Positions 1 to 7,526 of a stretch of DNA of 12,841 bases are shown here, piece by piece. The stretch spans positions 1 to 12,841 of the forward strand of contig WFPU01000247.1 of assembly GCA_015487435.1 (NCBI GenBank), given 5' to 3'. Every line of letters starts with the position of its first letter. Within the stretch, counting starts at the first letter, position 1. This DNA comes from Sulfurimonas sp. GTDB taxonomy: Bacteria > Campylobacterota > Campylobacteria > Campylobacterales > Sulfurimonadaceae. The position numbers were made by a program, and so were the translations under genes. Below the pieces are notes generated by a model. It was not told the origin of the DNA, made no database searches, and saw only the letters and a program-made list of their open reading frames with translations.

Positions 1-16
1 GAGTAAGGTAAAAATA

Positions 17-45
17 CACAAAAGTAAATGTGACCTACTTTTGTG
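17..45 (-). terminator. Terminator-like hairpin after ppaC
   Basis: A perfect 10-bp inverted repeat (CACAAAAGTA at 17-26, TACTTTTGTG at 36-45) with a 9-nt loop lies just beyond the ppaC stop codon. Read on the minus strand, the hairpin is followed by TATTTTTA, a short U-rich tail. This fits an intrinsic terminator of an AT-rich genome, although the stem is GC-poor and the U tract is interrupted. Because the stem is symmetric it might also act on transcription arriving on the plus strand from outside the window. Confidence 0.6.
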
Positions 46-61
46 AGTTTATTATCAATAA

Positions 62-979
62 TTAAAACTTAGATTGTAAAAATGGAATTATCTGTTTTTT
101 ACGACTTAAAACTCCATCTAACCAAACTTGAGAATCTTCAAGCTTCACATCAAAAGCAGATTCAAATTTTGTGTCATCATCACTAATAACAAGCATTTGA
201 GAGCCCTCTTTCATTATGTCAGTTAAAAGTATAGCAATGGAATGAAGTGAATTTTCATCTTTCATTTTTTGCATATCTTCTAAAAGCATCTCTTTTTTGT
301 CATCAAATACACTCAAATCTACAACTTCAAGCTGACCTACACCGATTTTAGAGCCATTCATATCAAACTCTTTATAGTCTCTTGTGTTTAATTCACGTGC
401 CGAAGCACCCTCTACTGCTGATTTTACTATAAACATCTCCATGCCAAGAACTTTATAGTCTTTTATACCGGCAATCTCTGCTAACGCCTTGCAAGCATTG
501 GTATCAATTTTTGTACATGTAGGAGATTTGAAAATTACAGTATCACTTAAAATTGCACATAACATCATCCCAGCGATATCTTTTGGAATCTCTACTTCGT
601 ATGATTTAAACATCTCAAATATAATTGTATTTGTGCATCCTATTGGGCGTATCCAACACTCTAGTGGAGTTTTAGTTGTTATATCGCCTAACTTATGGTG
701 ATCTACAATTCCTAAAATGGTAGCTTGCTCTATATCTTTTGGAGCTTGTGACAGATCTGAAAAATCAACTAAATAAACGCACTCTCCAGCATAAGAAGTC
801 TTTAGTTCAGGCAACTTTCCACCAAATCTATTTAAAATGAACTGAGTCTCAGCAGAGATATCTCCTTGGCGAGTTGGCACACAATCTTCACCTAATTCAT
901 TTTTAAGATATGCTAAAGATATAGCCCCTATTATAGAATCGCTATCTGGGCTTGTATGGCCAAAAATATATGTTGACAT
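62..979 (-). CDS. ppaC: Manganese-dependent inorganic pyrophosphatase (family II, DHH type)
   Basis: Cytoplasmic enzyme that hydrolyses pyrophosphate to two phosphates and so pulls biosynthetic reactions forward. The 305-residue length is normal for family II enzymes. The N-terminal DHH domain shows GHTSPDSDS (residues 7-15), VDF (71-73), VDHH (92-95) and LSDT (144-147). By comparison with the Bacillus enzyme, the metal ligands are H8, D12, D14, D72, H94 and D146, all present. The C-terminal DHHA2 domain ends with SRKKQ, the known phosphate-binding motif. The ATG is preceded by AAGG nine bases upstream. The gene lies 59 bp after uvrA, with TATAAT boxes in that gap, so it may be transcribed alone as well as by read-through. 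A terminator-like hairpin follows. Confidence 0.96.
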   Translation of the reverse strand: MSTYIFGHTSPDSDSIIGAISLAYLKNELGEDCVPTRQGDISAETQFILNRFGGKLPELKTSYAGECVYLVDFSDLSQAPKDIEQATILGIVDHHKLGDITTKTPLECWIRPIGCTNTIIFEMFKSYEVEIPKDIAGMMLCAILSDTVIFKSPTCTKIDTNACKALAEIAGIKDYKVLGMEMFIVKSAVEGASARELNTRDYKEFDMNGSKIGVGQLEVVDLSVFDDKKEMLLEDMQKMKDENSLHSIAILLTDIMKEGSQMLVISDDDTKFESAFDVKLEDSQVWLDGVLSRKKQIIPFLQSKF

Positions 980-1011
980 TCTGAATTACCTTATAATAAT
1001 TTTTTTTTGTA

Positions 1012-1017
1012 ATTATA
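1012..1017 (-). promoter_or_regulatory. Candidate -10 box for ppaC
   Basis: TATAAT on the minus strand in the 59-bp uvrA-ppaC gap, about 33 bases before the ppaC ATG. A second TATAAT (1026-1031) lies just upstream and could be the real one. No clear -35 is seen, which is usual for vegetative promoters in Campylobacterota, where T-rich upstream DNA replaces it. The assignment is by motif only. Confidence 0.4.
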
Positions 1018-1038
1018 CTAAAAAAATTATACATTAAA

Positions 1039-3870
1039 CTATTTTTTATGTATTGCCAACTCTTTTTCTAGATACTCACCAGTAAAACTACCCGTTTTTT
1101 TATAGGTTTTTGACAAATATTCAGGTGTACCCTCTGCAATGATTAGACCACCACCAGCTCCACCCTCAGGACCCATATCTATAATCCAATCAGCATTTTT
1201 AATCATATCAAGATTATGCTCAATAATTAACATTGAATTACCAAGTTCAACAAATTTATGAAGTACATTAGTAAGCCTATCAACATCTGCAAAATGAAGT
1301 CCTGTTGTTGGTTCATCCAATATATATAAAGTTTTACCAGTATCTTTTCTACTTAATTCTTTACTTAATTTAATTCTTTGAGCTTCACCACCTGATAATG
1401 TTACAGCATTTTGACCTAAAGTTATATAATCTAATCCTACATCTACAAGTGTTTTCATTTTTAAATTTATTTTAGGAATTGGTGCAAAAAATTTATAAGC
1501 TTCATCTACACTCATAGCCAAAACATCAGCTATACTTTTACCTTTATACAATACTTCTAAAGTTTGTTCATTGTATCTTTTTCCATCACAAGAATCACAT
1601 TTAACTAAAATATCTGGCAAGAAATGCATCTCTATCTTGTTTTCACCCTCACCTTGACACTTTTCACATCTGCCACCCTTGACATTAAAACTAAATCTAG
1701 AGGTTGTATATCCACGAATCTGTGACTCTTTTGTTTGTGAAAAAAGATTTCTTATCTCATCCATTACGCCTGTGTATGTAGCTGGATTACTCCTTGGTGT
1801 TCGACCAATTGGGCTTTGATCAAGATATATAACTTTATCAACATGTTCTAATCCTGTTATCTCAACACCAGCCACTTTATTTATTTTCCTTGCATGATTT
1901 AGCAACTCTCTTGCTGTTGGCAATAAAGTTTGAAGCATAAGTGAACTTTTTCCACTTCCACTCACACCAGTTATACATACAAAATTATTTAAGGGAATTT
2001 TTACACTAAGATTTTTTATATTGTTTAGGTTTACATTTTTAATCTCTATATATTTATGTTGTGAGCGTCTATAAAAATACTCTATTTGTTTGCGTCCATA
2101 TAGATAATCAGCTGTTATGGTTTTAGCTTTTTTGAGCTTATCAAGAGTTCCACTAAAAACAACCTCTCCACCAAATTTACCTGCACCACTACCAATATCA
2201 ACAATAAAATCAGCATTTTCAATAGTCTCTTTATCATGCTCAACTACAATTACAGTATTGCCCTTTTCTTGTAGACTTCTAAGCGTTCGAATTAGTTTTT
2301 TAGTGTCTCTTTCATGAAGACCAATACTAGGCTCATCAAGCACATACATAACACCAGTAAGTCCACTACCAATTTGAGATGCTATACGAATTCTTTGAGC
2401 CTCGCCACCGCTAATACTTCTAGCATCACGACCTAAAGTTATATATCCAAGACCTACATCAAAAAGAAAAAATAATCTTTCTCTAATCTCATTTAAAATT
2501 GGTTGAGCTATTAAAGTATCTTGATTATCAAAATGTTTAAAATTTTCTCTATCTTCAAACCATTCATAAGTTTTTGCTATTGGCATATCAAGTAGATTTG
2601 AGATACCCATATCCCCTACTCTTACAGCTAAAGATTCAAGTTTTAATCTATGTGCTTCACAAACATTACAAACTTTCTCACTCATATAATCAGCCAACTC
2701 TTTTTCATCTTTGAACATATCATAAGCTATCCTAATTATCCCTGGCCACATTCTTTTTACTGTATGTTTTTTCCAAAGAAAAGAAACCTCTTCTATGCCA
2801 CCATGCAAAATCGCTTTCTTTTGGTACTCCTCTAGCTCTGAATAAGGTACAGTTATATCAATATTATTTGCTTTACAAAATCCTTTTAAAAAAGTAAAAT
2901 AATAACCTTTATTAAATCCATAAACTATTTTTACAGCACCCTTTTCTACACTTAAATCCTGATCTATTATTTTTTCTTGATCAAGAGCATAACGAAGACC
3001 AAGCCCATCACATTCAGGACAAGCTCCTTTAGGTGAGTTAAATGAGAAAGAAAGTGGTTCAAGTGGATCAAAGCTTATCTTACAATCAAAACATGCATTA
3101 TGCTCACTATAGTGAATCTGATGCTGCTTTAGTCCTAACTCTTCATGGTTTAATATATCTATCTCTAATTCGCCATAACTCTCTTTTAATGCCTTCTCAA
3201 CATCTGCAGCTATTCGTTCTTTGTTTTCTTTTTTTACTACAACTCTATCTATTACAACTTTTATAGTGTGTTTTTTAGTTTTACTTAACTCTATCTCATC
3301 ATCAAGCCTAACCATAACACCATCTATCATTGCACGAACATAACCTTTATGAACTAAGGATTCAAGCATATCAGCATATGAACCTTTTTTCTCACGAACA
3401 AGTGGAGCTAAAAGTACAAGTTTTGCACCCTCTGGCAATTTTGCAACTTCTCCAATGATATCTGAAGCTGACATCTGTGAGATAACTTTTTTACATTTAT
3501 GACAATGCTGAACTCCAACACGAGCATATAAAAGTCTAAAATAATCATATATCTCTGTAATAGTTCCAACAGTTGAGCGAGGATTTTTTGAAGTTGTTTT
3601 TTGGTCAATTGCGATAGCTGGAGTAAGCCCATCTATTTTATCTACATCGGGTTTTCCTACACGATCAAGAAATTGTCTTGCATAAGAAGATAAAGATTCC
3701 ATATATCTTCTTTGCCCCTCTGCATAAAGAGTATCAAAAGCTAAAGTAGATTTACCACTACCACTAAGTCCTGTAAAAACGATAAGTTCATTTTTTGGAA
3801 TAGTTAAATTTATATTTTTTAAATTATTTTCTCGTGCACCAGTTATAACTATTTTATCTTTTTTAACCAT
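1039..3870 (-). CDS. uvrA: Excinuclease ABC subunit A (UvrA)
   Basis: DNA damage-recognition ATPase of nucleotide excision repair; it works as a dimer and loads UvrB at lesions. The 943-residue length is full. Both ABC modules are intact. The first has Walker A GLSGSGKST (34-42), signature SGGEAQRI (about 487-494) and Walker B VLDEPSIGLH (about 512-521). The second has GVSGSGKSS (about 637-645), LSGGEAQRI (about 825-833) and ILDEPTTGLH (about 850-859). Cysteine pairs are visible at about 122-125 (CHKC), 260-285 (CFDC and CPEC, flanking the FSFNSPKGAC stretch) and 733-760 (CEKC and CDSC), as expected for UvrA zinc modules. The ATG lies inside the end of the upstream transporter gene, with AGGG nine bases before it, so translation of the two is probably coupled. 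Confidence 0.98.
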   Translation of the reverse strand: MVKKDKIVITGARENNLKNINLTIPKNELIVFTGLSGSGKSTLAFDTLYAEGQRRYMESLSSYARQFLDRVGKPDVDKIDGLTPAIAIDQKTTSKNPRSTVGTITEIYDYFRLLYARVGVQHCHKCKKVISQMSASDIIGEVAKLPEGAKLVLLAPLVREKKGSYADMLESLVHKGYVRAMIDGVMVRLDDEIELSKTKKHTIKVVIDRVVVKKENKERIAADVEKALKESYGELEIDILNHEELGLKQHQIHYSEHNACFDCKISFDPLEPLSFSFNSPKGACPECDGLGLRYALDQEKIIDQDLSVEKGAVKIVYGFNKGYYFTFLKGFCKANNIDITVPYSELEEYQKKAILHGGIEEVSFLWKKHTVKRMWPGIIRIAYDMFKDEKELADYMSEKVCNVCEAHRLKLESLAVRVGDMGISNLLDMPIAKTYEWFEDRENFKHFDNQDTLIAQPILNEIRERLFFLFDVGLGYITLGRDARSISGGEAQRIRIASQIGSGLTGVMYVLDEPSIGLHERDTKKLIRTLRSLQEKGNTVIVVEHDKETIENADFIVDIGSGAGKFGGEVVFSGTLDKLKKAKTITADYLYGRKQIEYFYRRSQHKYIEIKNVNLNNIKNLSVKIPLNNFVCITGVSGSGKSSLMLQTLLPTARELLNHARKINKVAGVEITGLEHVDKVIYLDQSPIGRTPRSNPATYTGVMDEIRNLFSQTKESQIRGYTTSRFSFNVKGGRCEKCQGEGENKIEMHFLPDILVKCDSCDGKRYNEQTLEVLYKGKSIADVLAMSVDEAYKFFAPIPKINLKMKTLVDVGLDYITLGQNAVTLSGGEAQRIKLSKELSRKDTGKTLYILDEPTTGLHFADVDRLTNVLHKFVELGNSMLIIEHNLDMIKNADWIIDMGPEGGAGGGLIIAEGTPEYLSKTYKKTGSFTGEYLEKELAIHKK

Positions 3871-4603
3871 TTATAAAAACCCTATATATTAAATATGTAA
3901 CTATCAGTAAGTAAAAACCAACTAATAACTTCTTTTGTAAAGCATTATCTACTTTATCTTTTAAATTTATTCCAAAATATACACCAATCAATGATGCTAA
4001 CCCAATTACAATACCACTCTCAAAGTTCACATCCCCACTAATAGTATGAGATATTAATCCTGAAACTGATGAGAAAGCAACAAAAAACAAACCAGCGGAA
4101 GTTGCTTTTTTTAAATCTATATGCATAAAACCAACAAGGATAGGTACCAGTATAATACTACCACCTACACCAATTGTCATGCTTAACATTCCTAAAAATA
4201 AACCAAGAATAAAAAGAACAAATAAATTTAAATTTTGTTTTTCTTTTGTTTTTTTTATTTTAAAAAACATCCTTATTAACGCAAAACTCGCAAAAAATAA
4301 AAATATAATCTCTAAAGCTTTATCTGATAAAAAAGCAGCTACATAACCACTAAAAAGAGCACCAAGAAATCCACCAATTCCAATGATACTAACCATTTTT
4401 ATATCTAAGTTACCTTTTTTATTATTAAGATAACTCCCATATATTGAACTAAATACCATTTGAACTATTGAGATTCCAATTGCTTCTTTTATTGAATACC
4501 CAAGCATTAGTAAAGCTGGTATTAGAATTGTTCCACCACCAATACCAAAAAAACCAGATAATATACCTATCCCAGCACCAAAAACTACAAGTTCAATCAT
4601 CAT
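3863..4603 (-). CDS. TauE/SafE-family membrane transporter (sulfite/anion exporter type)
   Basis: Inner-membrane protein of 246 residues with about seven or eight hydrophobic segments, the usual size for this family. It has the characteristic internal duplication: a glycine-rich GFFGIGGGTILIPALL near residues 17-32 is mirrored by SMTIGVGGSIILVPIL at about 141-156. Family members move organosulfur anions, sulfite or related small anions; the substrate here cannot be read from sequence. Two ATG codons are adjacent (4601-4603 and 4598-4600). The upstream AGG is only three bases from the first but six from the second, so the second may be the real start (245 residues). The gene ends inside uvrA by 8 nt and leads that operon. 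A TATAAT box at 4624-4629 is a plausible promoter. Confidence 0.88.
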   Translation of the reverse strand: MMIELVVFGAGIGILSGFFGIGGGTILIPALLMLGYSIKEAIGISIVQMVFSSIYGSYLNNKKGNLDIKMVSIIGIGGFLGALFSGYVAAFLSDKALEIIFLFFASFALIRMFFKIKKTKEKQNLNLFVLFILGLFLGMLSMTIGVGGSIILVPILVGFMHIDLKKATSAGLFFVAFSSVSGLISHTISGDVNFESGIVIGLASLIGVYFGINLKDKVDNALQKKLLVGFYLLIVTYLIYRVFING

Positions 4604-4623
4604 TTGCCTAAAACTTTTCCCGA

Positions 4624-4629
4624 ATTATA
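4624..4629 (-). promoter_or_regulatory. Candidate -10 box for the transporter-uvrA operon
   Basis: TATAAT on the minus strand about 20 bases before the transporter ATG, within the 121-bp divergent intergenic region. No convincing -35 hexamer is present at 16-18 bp. If correct, the 5' leader is very short. Confidence 0.45.
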
Positions 4630-4694
4630 CACGATACCGGCTTTAGGATAGTTTTACTTAGTATTGTTTTATATAATTTTGTGCTTTATTAAAG

Positions 4695-4700
4695 TATAAT
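4695..4700 (+). promoter_or_regulatory. Candidate -10 box for the cheX-like/fliN/fliO operon
   Basis: TATAAT on the plus strand, 24 bases before the first ATG of the flagellar operon, with T-rich DNA upstream as in sigma-70-type promoters of Campylobacterota. I looked for a sigma-54 pattern (GG then GC about 10 bases later) and a sigma-28 pattern and saw neither. This suggests early or constitutive expression rather than the middle or late flagellar classes. The RBS AAGGGA (4715-4720) follows, four bases before the ATG. Confidence 0.5.
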
Positions 4701-4724
4701 AAATTCATTATAAAAAGGGATAAA

Positions 4725-5147
4725 ATGATAAGTACGATAATTCAAGCTGCTGAAAATTTTTGTGTACACCAAATTAGACTACCACACAGTACTCATGATG
4801 ATACAAATAAGACTACAACACTTATAGCTTACATTGATATAGATACACTTAGAAATGAAAAATATAGAGTTTATTTATCTGCGGATGAAAATTTTATTCA
4901 AAGAGTATCTCTTATATTTTTAGAAGAGGAAAAAAGTGATGAAGAAACACTTATTGATATGCTTTTAGAAACTGTAAATTTAATTATTGGAAGTGCTAAA
5001 GTTTTAGCTGAAAATTCCGATAATCCTTATACTATCTCCACTCCAAATTTTGAAAAAAATGGTGAATTTGATTTAGAATATGATGAGATTAAAACTTTAC
5101 AAATTGAAAACGATAGATTGTCAATAGCCATTAGGGATATAACTTAA
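4725..5147 (+). CDS. CheX/CheC-like chemotaxis or flagellar switch protein
   Basis: A 140-residue soluble protein with the signature of the CheC/CheX/FliY CheY-P phosphatase fold: D78-x3-E82-x2-N85-x3-G89 (DMLLETVNLIIG), which matches the conserved helix carrying the catalytic Glu and Asn. Only one such helix is visible, as in CheX, whereas CheC has two. The expected role is dephosphorylation of CheY-P or docking at the switch complex. The next gene, fliN, starts 2 nt after the stop. In FliY proteins a CheC-like region and a FliN domain are fused, so this pair looks like a split version of that layout. A comparable small gene precedes fliN in Campylobacter, from memory. Phosphatase activity is inferred from the motif; a purely structural role is possible. 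Confidence 0.65.
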   Translation: MISTIIQAAENFCVHQIRLPHSTHDDTNKTTTLIAYIDIDTLRNEKYRVYLSADENFIQRVSLIFLEEEKSDEETLIDMLLETVNLIIGSAKVLAENSDNPYTISTPNFEKNGEFDLEYDEIKTLQIENDRLSIAIRDIT

Positions 5148-5149
5148 AA

Positions 5150-5485
5150 ATGAAAAAACAACATCATTTTGGTGAAGAGCCAGAACCTTATAATGAAGAA
5201 AATGAATTATCATGGATGGATTATTCCGGTCTTTTAGATATGGAAGTTGAATTTGTCTCTGACTTAGGTGAAACAGAACAAACTGTAGCTGAAATTTTAA
5301 ATCTTCAAAAAGGCTCTATTATAGATCTTGAAAAGCCTGCTGGAGAATCTGTTGAAGCTTATGTTAACGGTCGCATCCTAGGCAAAGGTGAAGTTATGGT
5401 TTATGAAAAAAATCTTGCTATTCGTATAAATGAAATTCTTGATTCAAGCGCTGTTTTATACCATCTATCTAAAGAGCGCTTATGA
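5150..5485 (+). CDS. fliN: Flagellar motor switch protein FliN
   Basis: Component of the cytoplasmic C-ring, where FliN binds FliM and receives CheY-P signals; it also helps dock export substrates. The 111-residue protein has an acidic, variable N-terminus and a SpoA (surface presentation of antigens) domain from about residue 26 to 98. Recognisable elements are LLDMEVEFVSDLGETEQTV, LNLQKGSIIDLEKPAGE, VNGRILGKGEV and LAIRINEIL, all typical of FliN. The start is 2 nt after the upstream stop with only a distant AGGG, so translation is probably coupled. Its TGA overlaps the next ATG (ATGA), linking it tightly to fliO. Confidence 0.94.
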   Translation: MKKQHHFGEEPEPYNEENELSWMDYSGLLDMEVEFVSDLGETEQTVAEILNLQKGSIIDLEKPAGESVEAYVNGRILGKGEVMVYEKNLAIRINEILDSSAVLYHLSKERL

Positions 5486-6390
5486 TTAAAATATTTTTAC
5501 TTTTTTTACTACCCATTACTCTATTTGGTTCAAAAATTCTAAGTTATAATATCTACGATAGAACAGATAGAGTTGATGTAATGATCACTTTTGATACACC
5601 ATATACAGGTACAATTAAAAAAAGCACCACAAAATCAAAAATCATAATCAAACTTCAAGATACATCTATAGAATCATCAAAATTAAAGCAAATATCTTCT
5701 AAGTATCTTAATACCTTATCTATCACTCCAATGTCAAACTATGTTAAAATCGTTGCTTCAATCCCATCTGATGTTATTTTAAGAGCGTCTAAAACTGCTG
5801 ATGCGTATGGATTAAGACTTAGATTTCAAAATAAATCTGTAGCTACTAAAAATAAAAACATACAAGCACAACAAACAAATAAGGCATTTATATCTTCACT
5901 TCCGACTAAAAAAGATGAAGCAGTAAGTGATCGCTATATTATAGTTGTCTCATTATTAATAATAGGGATAATAATACTCTTTATTGTTAAGAAAAAAGTA
6001 GTACCTAGCCATACTTTAAAAAATAAAACAACAACAAAAGAAAAACCTTGGCTATTTAATCAAACAAATACAGATGCACAAACTCCTACTAAAAAATCAA
6101 ATGATGATAATAGTGTATCAATTAGGTTTCAAAAAGATATAGATGAAAAAAATAGTGTAGTTATGCTTGATTTTATGAATCAAAGTTATCTTGTGCTAAT
6201 GGGAACAACAAATATATTACTTGATAAATTCAATGAAGATAAACCAACTTCACAAGAAGATTTTGAAAGTATCCTTCAAGATAAACATAAAGTGCTAGAG
6301 GAGTTTTTGTCAAAAGAGGAACAAATTACTCCTGCTAAAGAAGCACAATCATATTCTCAAAAAGCATCAACTATAACTTATAATACTTAA
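5482..6390 (+). CDS. fliO: FliO-type flagellar export protein with large N-terminal periplasmic domain
   Basis: A 302-residue membrane protein. Residues 1-17 are a signal-like hydrophobic segment; about 20-117 form a beta-rich, AMIN-like periplasmic domain; 152-169 is a transmembrane helix followed by KKK, placing the C-terminus in the cytoplasm. Residues about 214-250 (IRFQKDIDEKNSVVMLDF... then YLVLMGTTNILLDKF) match the FliO cytoplasmic pattern in which a self-cofactor strand pair is followed by a 'LLG..NI.LL' motif. FliO assists assembly of FliP in the flagellar export gate. Enterobacterial FliO is much shorter; I recall that Helicobacter FliO, encoded beside fliN, also has a large periplasmic extension, which fits. 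The ATG overlaps the fliN stop. The gene ends tail-to-tail with the next operon. Confidence 0.75.
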   Translation: MIKIFLLFLLPITLFGSKILSYNIYDRTDRVDVMITFDTPYTGTIKKSTTKSKIIIKLQDTSIESSKLKQISSKYLNTLSITPMSNYVKIVASIPSDVILRASKTADAYGLRLRFQNKSVATKNKNIQAQQTNKAFISSLPTKKDEAVSDRYIIVVSLLIIGIIILFIVKKKVVPSHTLKNKTTTKEKPWLFNQTNTDAQTPTKKSNDDNSVSIRFQKDIDEKNSVVMLDFMNQSYLVLMGTTNILLDKFNEDKPTSQEDFESILQDKHKVLEEFLSKEEQITPAKEAQSYSQKASTITYNT

Positions 6391-7526
6391 GAGTTGTCTC
6401 TTAGGTATCTCTCTTTGAGTAATTTTTTAATTACTTTTATTTGACTATACTTAAGCTCATAAGAATCATCCATCATTTTACTTGAGTGATAAACTTCTGT
6501 TACAGTAATCCCAAAAGGATCTTTTTTCTCTTTTATTTGTTTATTATCATCGTTAAAAGAATAAAGATATAGATTCTTACGAGTATGTTGAATATAATAT
6601 GTTAATACTATCTCATCTGTATGTTTTTTCTCTATTGCAATAATTACTCTTTGATTCTCTTTGTAGTTTTCATCAAGTATTAATATTTTTCTAGCTTCTT
6701 CTATGGACATAAATCCTATGTAAAATTTATTATATAATCCATGATATCTTTGTGTACTTTCAGTCATTAAAAAATTAATATCTATTACATGTTTTTTATG
6801 AGCTCGTAAAGTTTTTGTAAGCCAACTCATTGTATTGTAGTACCTAAAATGATCTAGTTTAAGGATATTTGCTTCAATCATCTTTTTAGATTTTGATTTT
6901 TGTTTTGGAGCTATCTGCTTAATACTTGGATCTTTAATATAGTTTAAAACATTTGATGATGAATACTCTTTTGTGAACCAAACTGTACAATAAGATGGGA
7001 ATTGTTTGACTCCTGTAGCTCCATCATTCAATATAATAAGTGCTTTTATCTCATAATTAGGAAATATTATCTCTAAAAGTGCTTTTTTCTTTCTAAGTCT
7101 TTTTCTAAGTTTCAATACATTCTTTACAAGTGTCATCTCTACAAAATACAACTCATTATCACGTGTTATAAACATAGCATCAAATTCACTTATTTCACGA
7201 CTTTTTGTACGGTAAACTATTTGTTGTTTTTCACTGATAGATAGTGTATTTGGAAAAGACTTAACTTTATTTTGATGAAATCCTTTTAGTAAAAATTTTT
7301 CTATTTCATCATTTTCTTCAGCATATTTAATAAGTTTTTCATAAAGATAATTTTCATAAACTTCACCCTCAAAAGAGCGATATGAGCTTAAATATTGTGG
7401 ATCATCTTCATCTATACCTTTAGCAATTAGAGATAAAAGGTGTTTTACATTATACTCATAATGAAGTAAATTATCAGAGATATTACTTTCATCTAAATTT
7501 CTAATATCTTGACTTATTTTTAGCAT
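6387..7526 (-). CDS. Unrecognised 379-aa protein with PD-(D/E)XK nuclease-like signature
   Basis: I do not recognise a named family. Residues about 52-66 (FEGEVYENYLYEKL) look like the first helix of a PD-(D/E)XK domain with a conserved Glu. They are followed by SEFDAMFI (113-120) and ELYFVEMT (125-132), which form the beta-hairpin pattern ExD...ExK, except that the usual Lys is Thr132 (K135 is nearby). A strongly basic helix (LRKRLRKKK, 140-148) and the strand KALIIL follow, as in restriction-type folds. The C-terminal half (about 215-379) is basic and has no motif I can name. The protein has no signal peptide or membrane segment. The start codon shares a base with the dusB stop (TAATG), so it is the last gene of the accD operon. 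Its stop overlaps that of convergent fliO. Nuclease activity is unproven; a DNA- or RNA-binding pseudo-nuclease is equally possible. Confidence 0.5.
   Translation of the reverse strand: MLKISQDIRNLDESNISDNLLHYEYNVKHLLSLIAKGIDEDDPQYLSSYRSFEGEVYENYLYEKLIKYAEENDEIEKFLLKGFHQNKVKSFPNTLSISEKQQIVYRTKSREISEFDAMFITRDNELYFVEMTLVKNVLKLRKRLRKKKALLEIIFPNYEIKALIILNDGATGVKQFPSYCTVWFTKEYSSSNVLNYIKDPSIKQIAPKQKSKSKKMIEANILKLDHFRYYNTMSWLTKTLRAHKKHVIDINFLMTESTQRYHGLYNKFYIGFMSIEEARKILILDENYKENQRVIIAIEKKHTDEIVLTYYIQHTRKNLYLYSFNDDNKQIKEKKDPFGITVTEVYHSSKMMDDSYELKYSQIKVIKKLLKERYLRDNS
6418..6443 (+). terminator. Possible terminator for the flagellar operon
   Basis: A 7-bp inverted repeat (AGTAATT at 6418-6424, AATTACT at 6429-6435) with a TTTT loop is followed by TTTTATTT on the plus strand, about 28 bases past the fliO stop. 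A second small hairpin (AAGAG-TTGT-CTCTT, 6389-6402) lies between. The stem is almost all A/T, so strength is doubtful. Both hairpins lie inside the 3' coding end of the convergent gene. Confidence 0.35.

Noticed and set aside
489..701. Small plus-strand reading frame of 70 codons
   Set aside because: It lies wholly inside ppaC on the opposite strand, has no ribosome binding site or recognisable product, and the ppaC frame is certain.
2117..3632. Several short reading frames across the middle of uvrA (2117-2317, 2650-2835, 3042-3266, 3408-3632)
   Set aside because: All overlap the intact UvrA frame, which carries every expected motif; their translations look like reversed or shifted coding sequence.
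4604..4724. Sigma-54 or sigma-28 flagellar promoter upstream of the cheX-like gene
   Set aside because: No GG-N10-GC pair or CGAT-type -10 with its -35 could be found; the TATAAT at 4695-4700 is a better fit.
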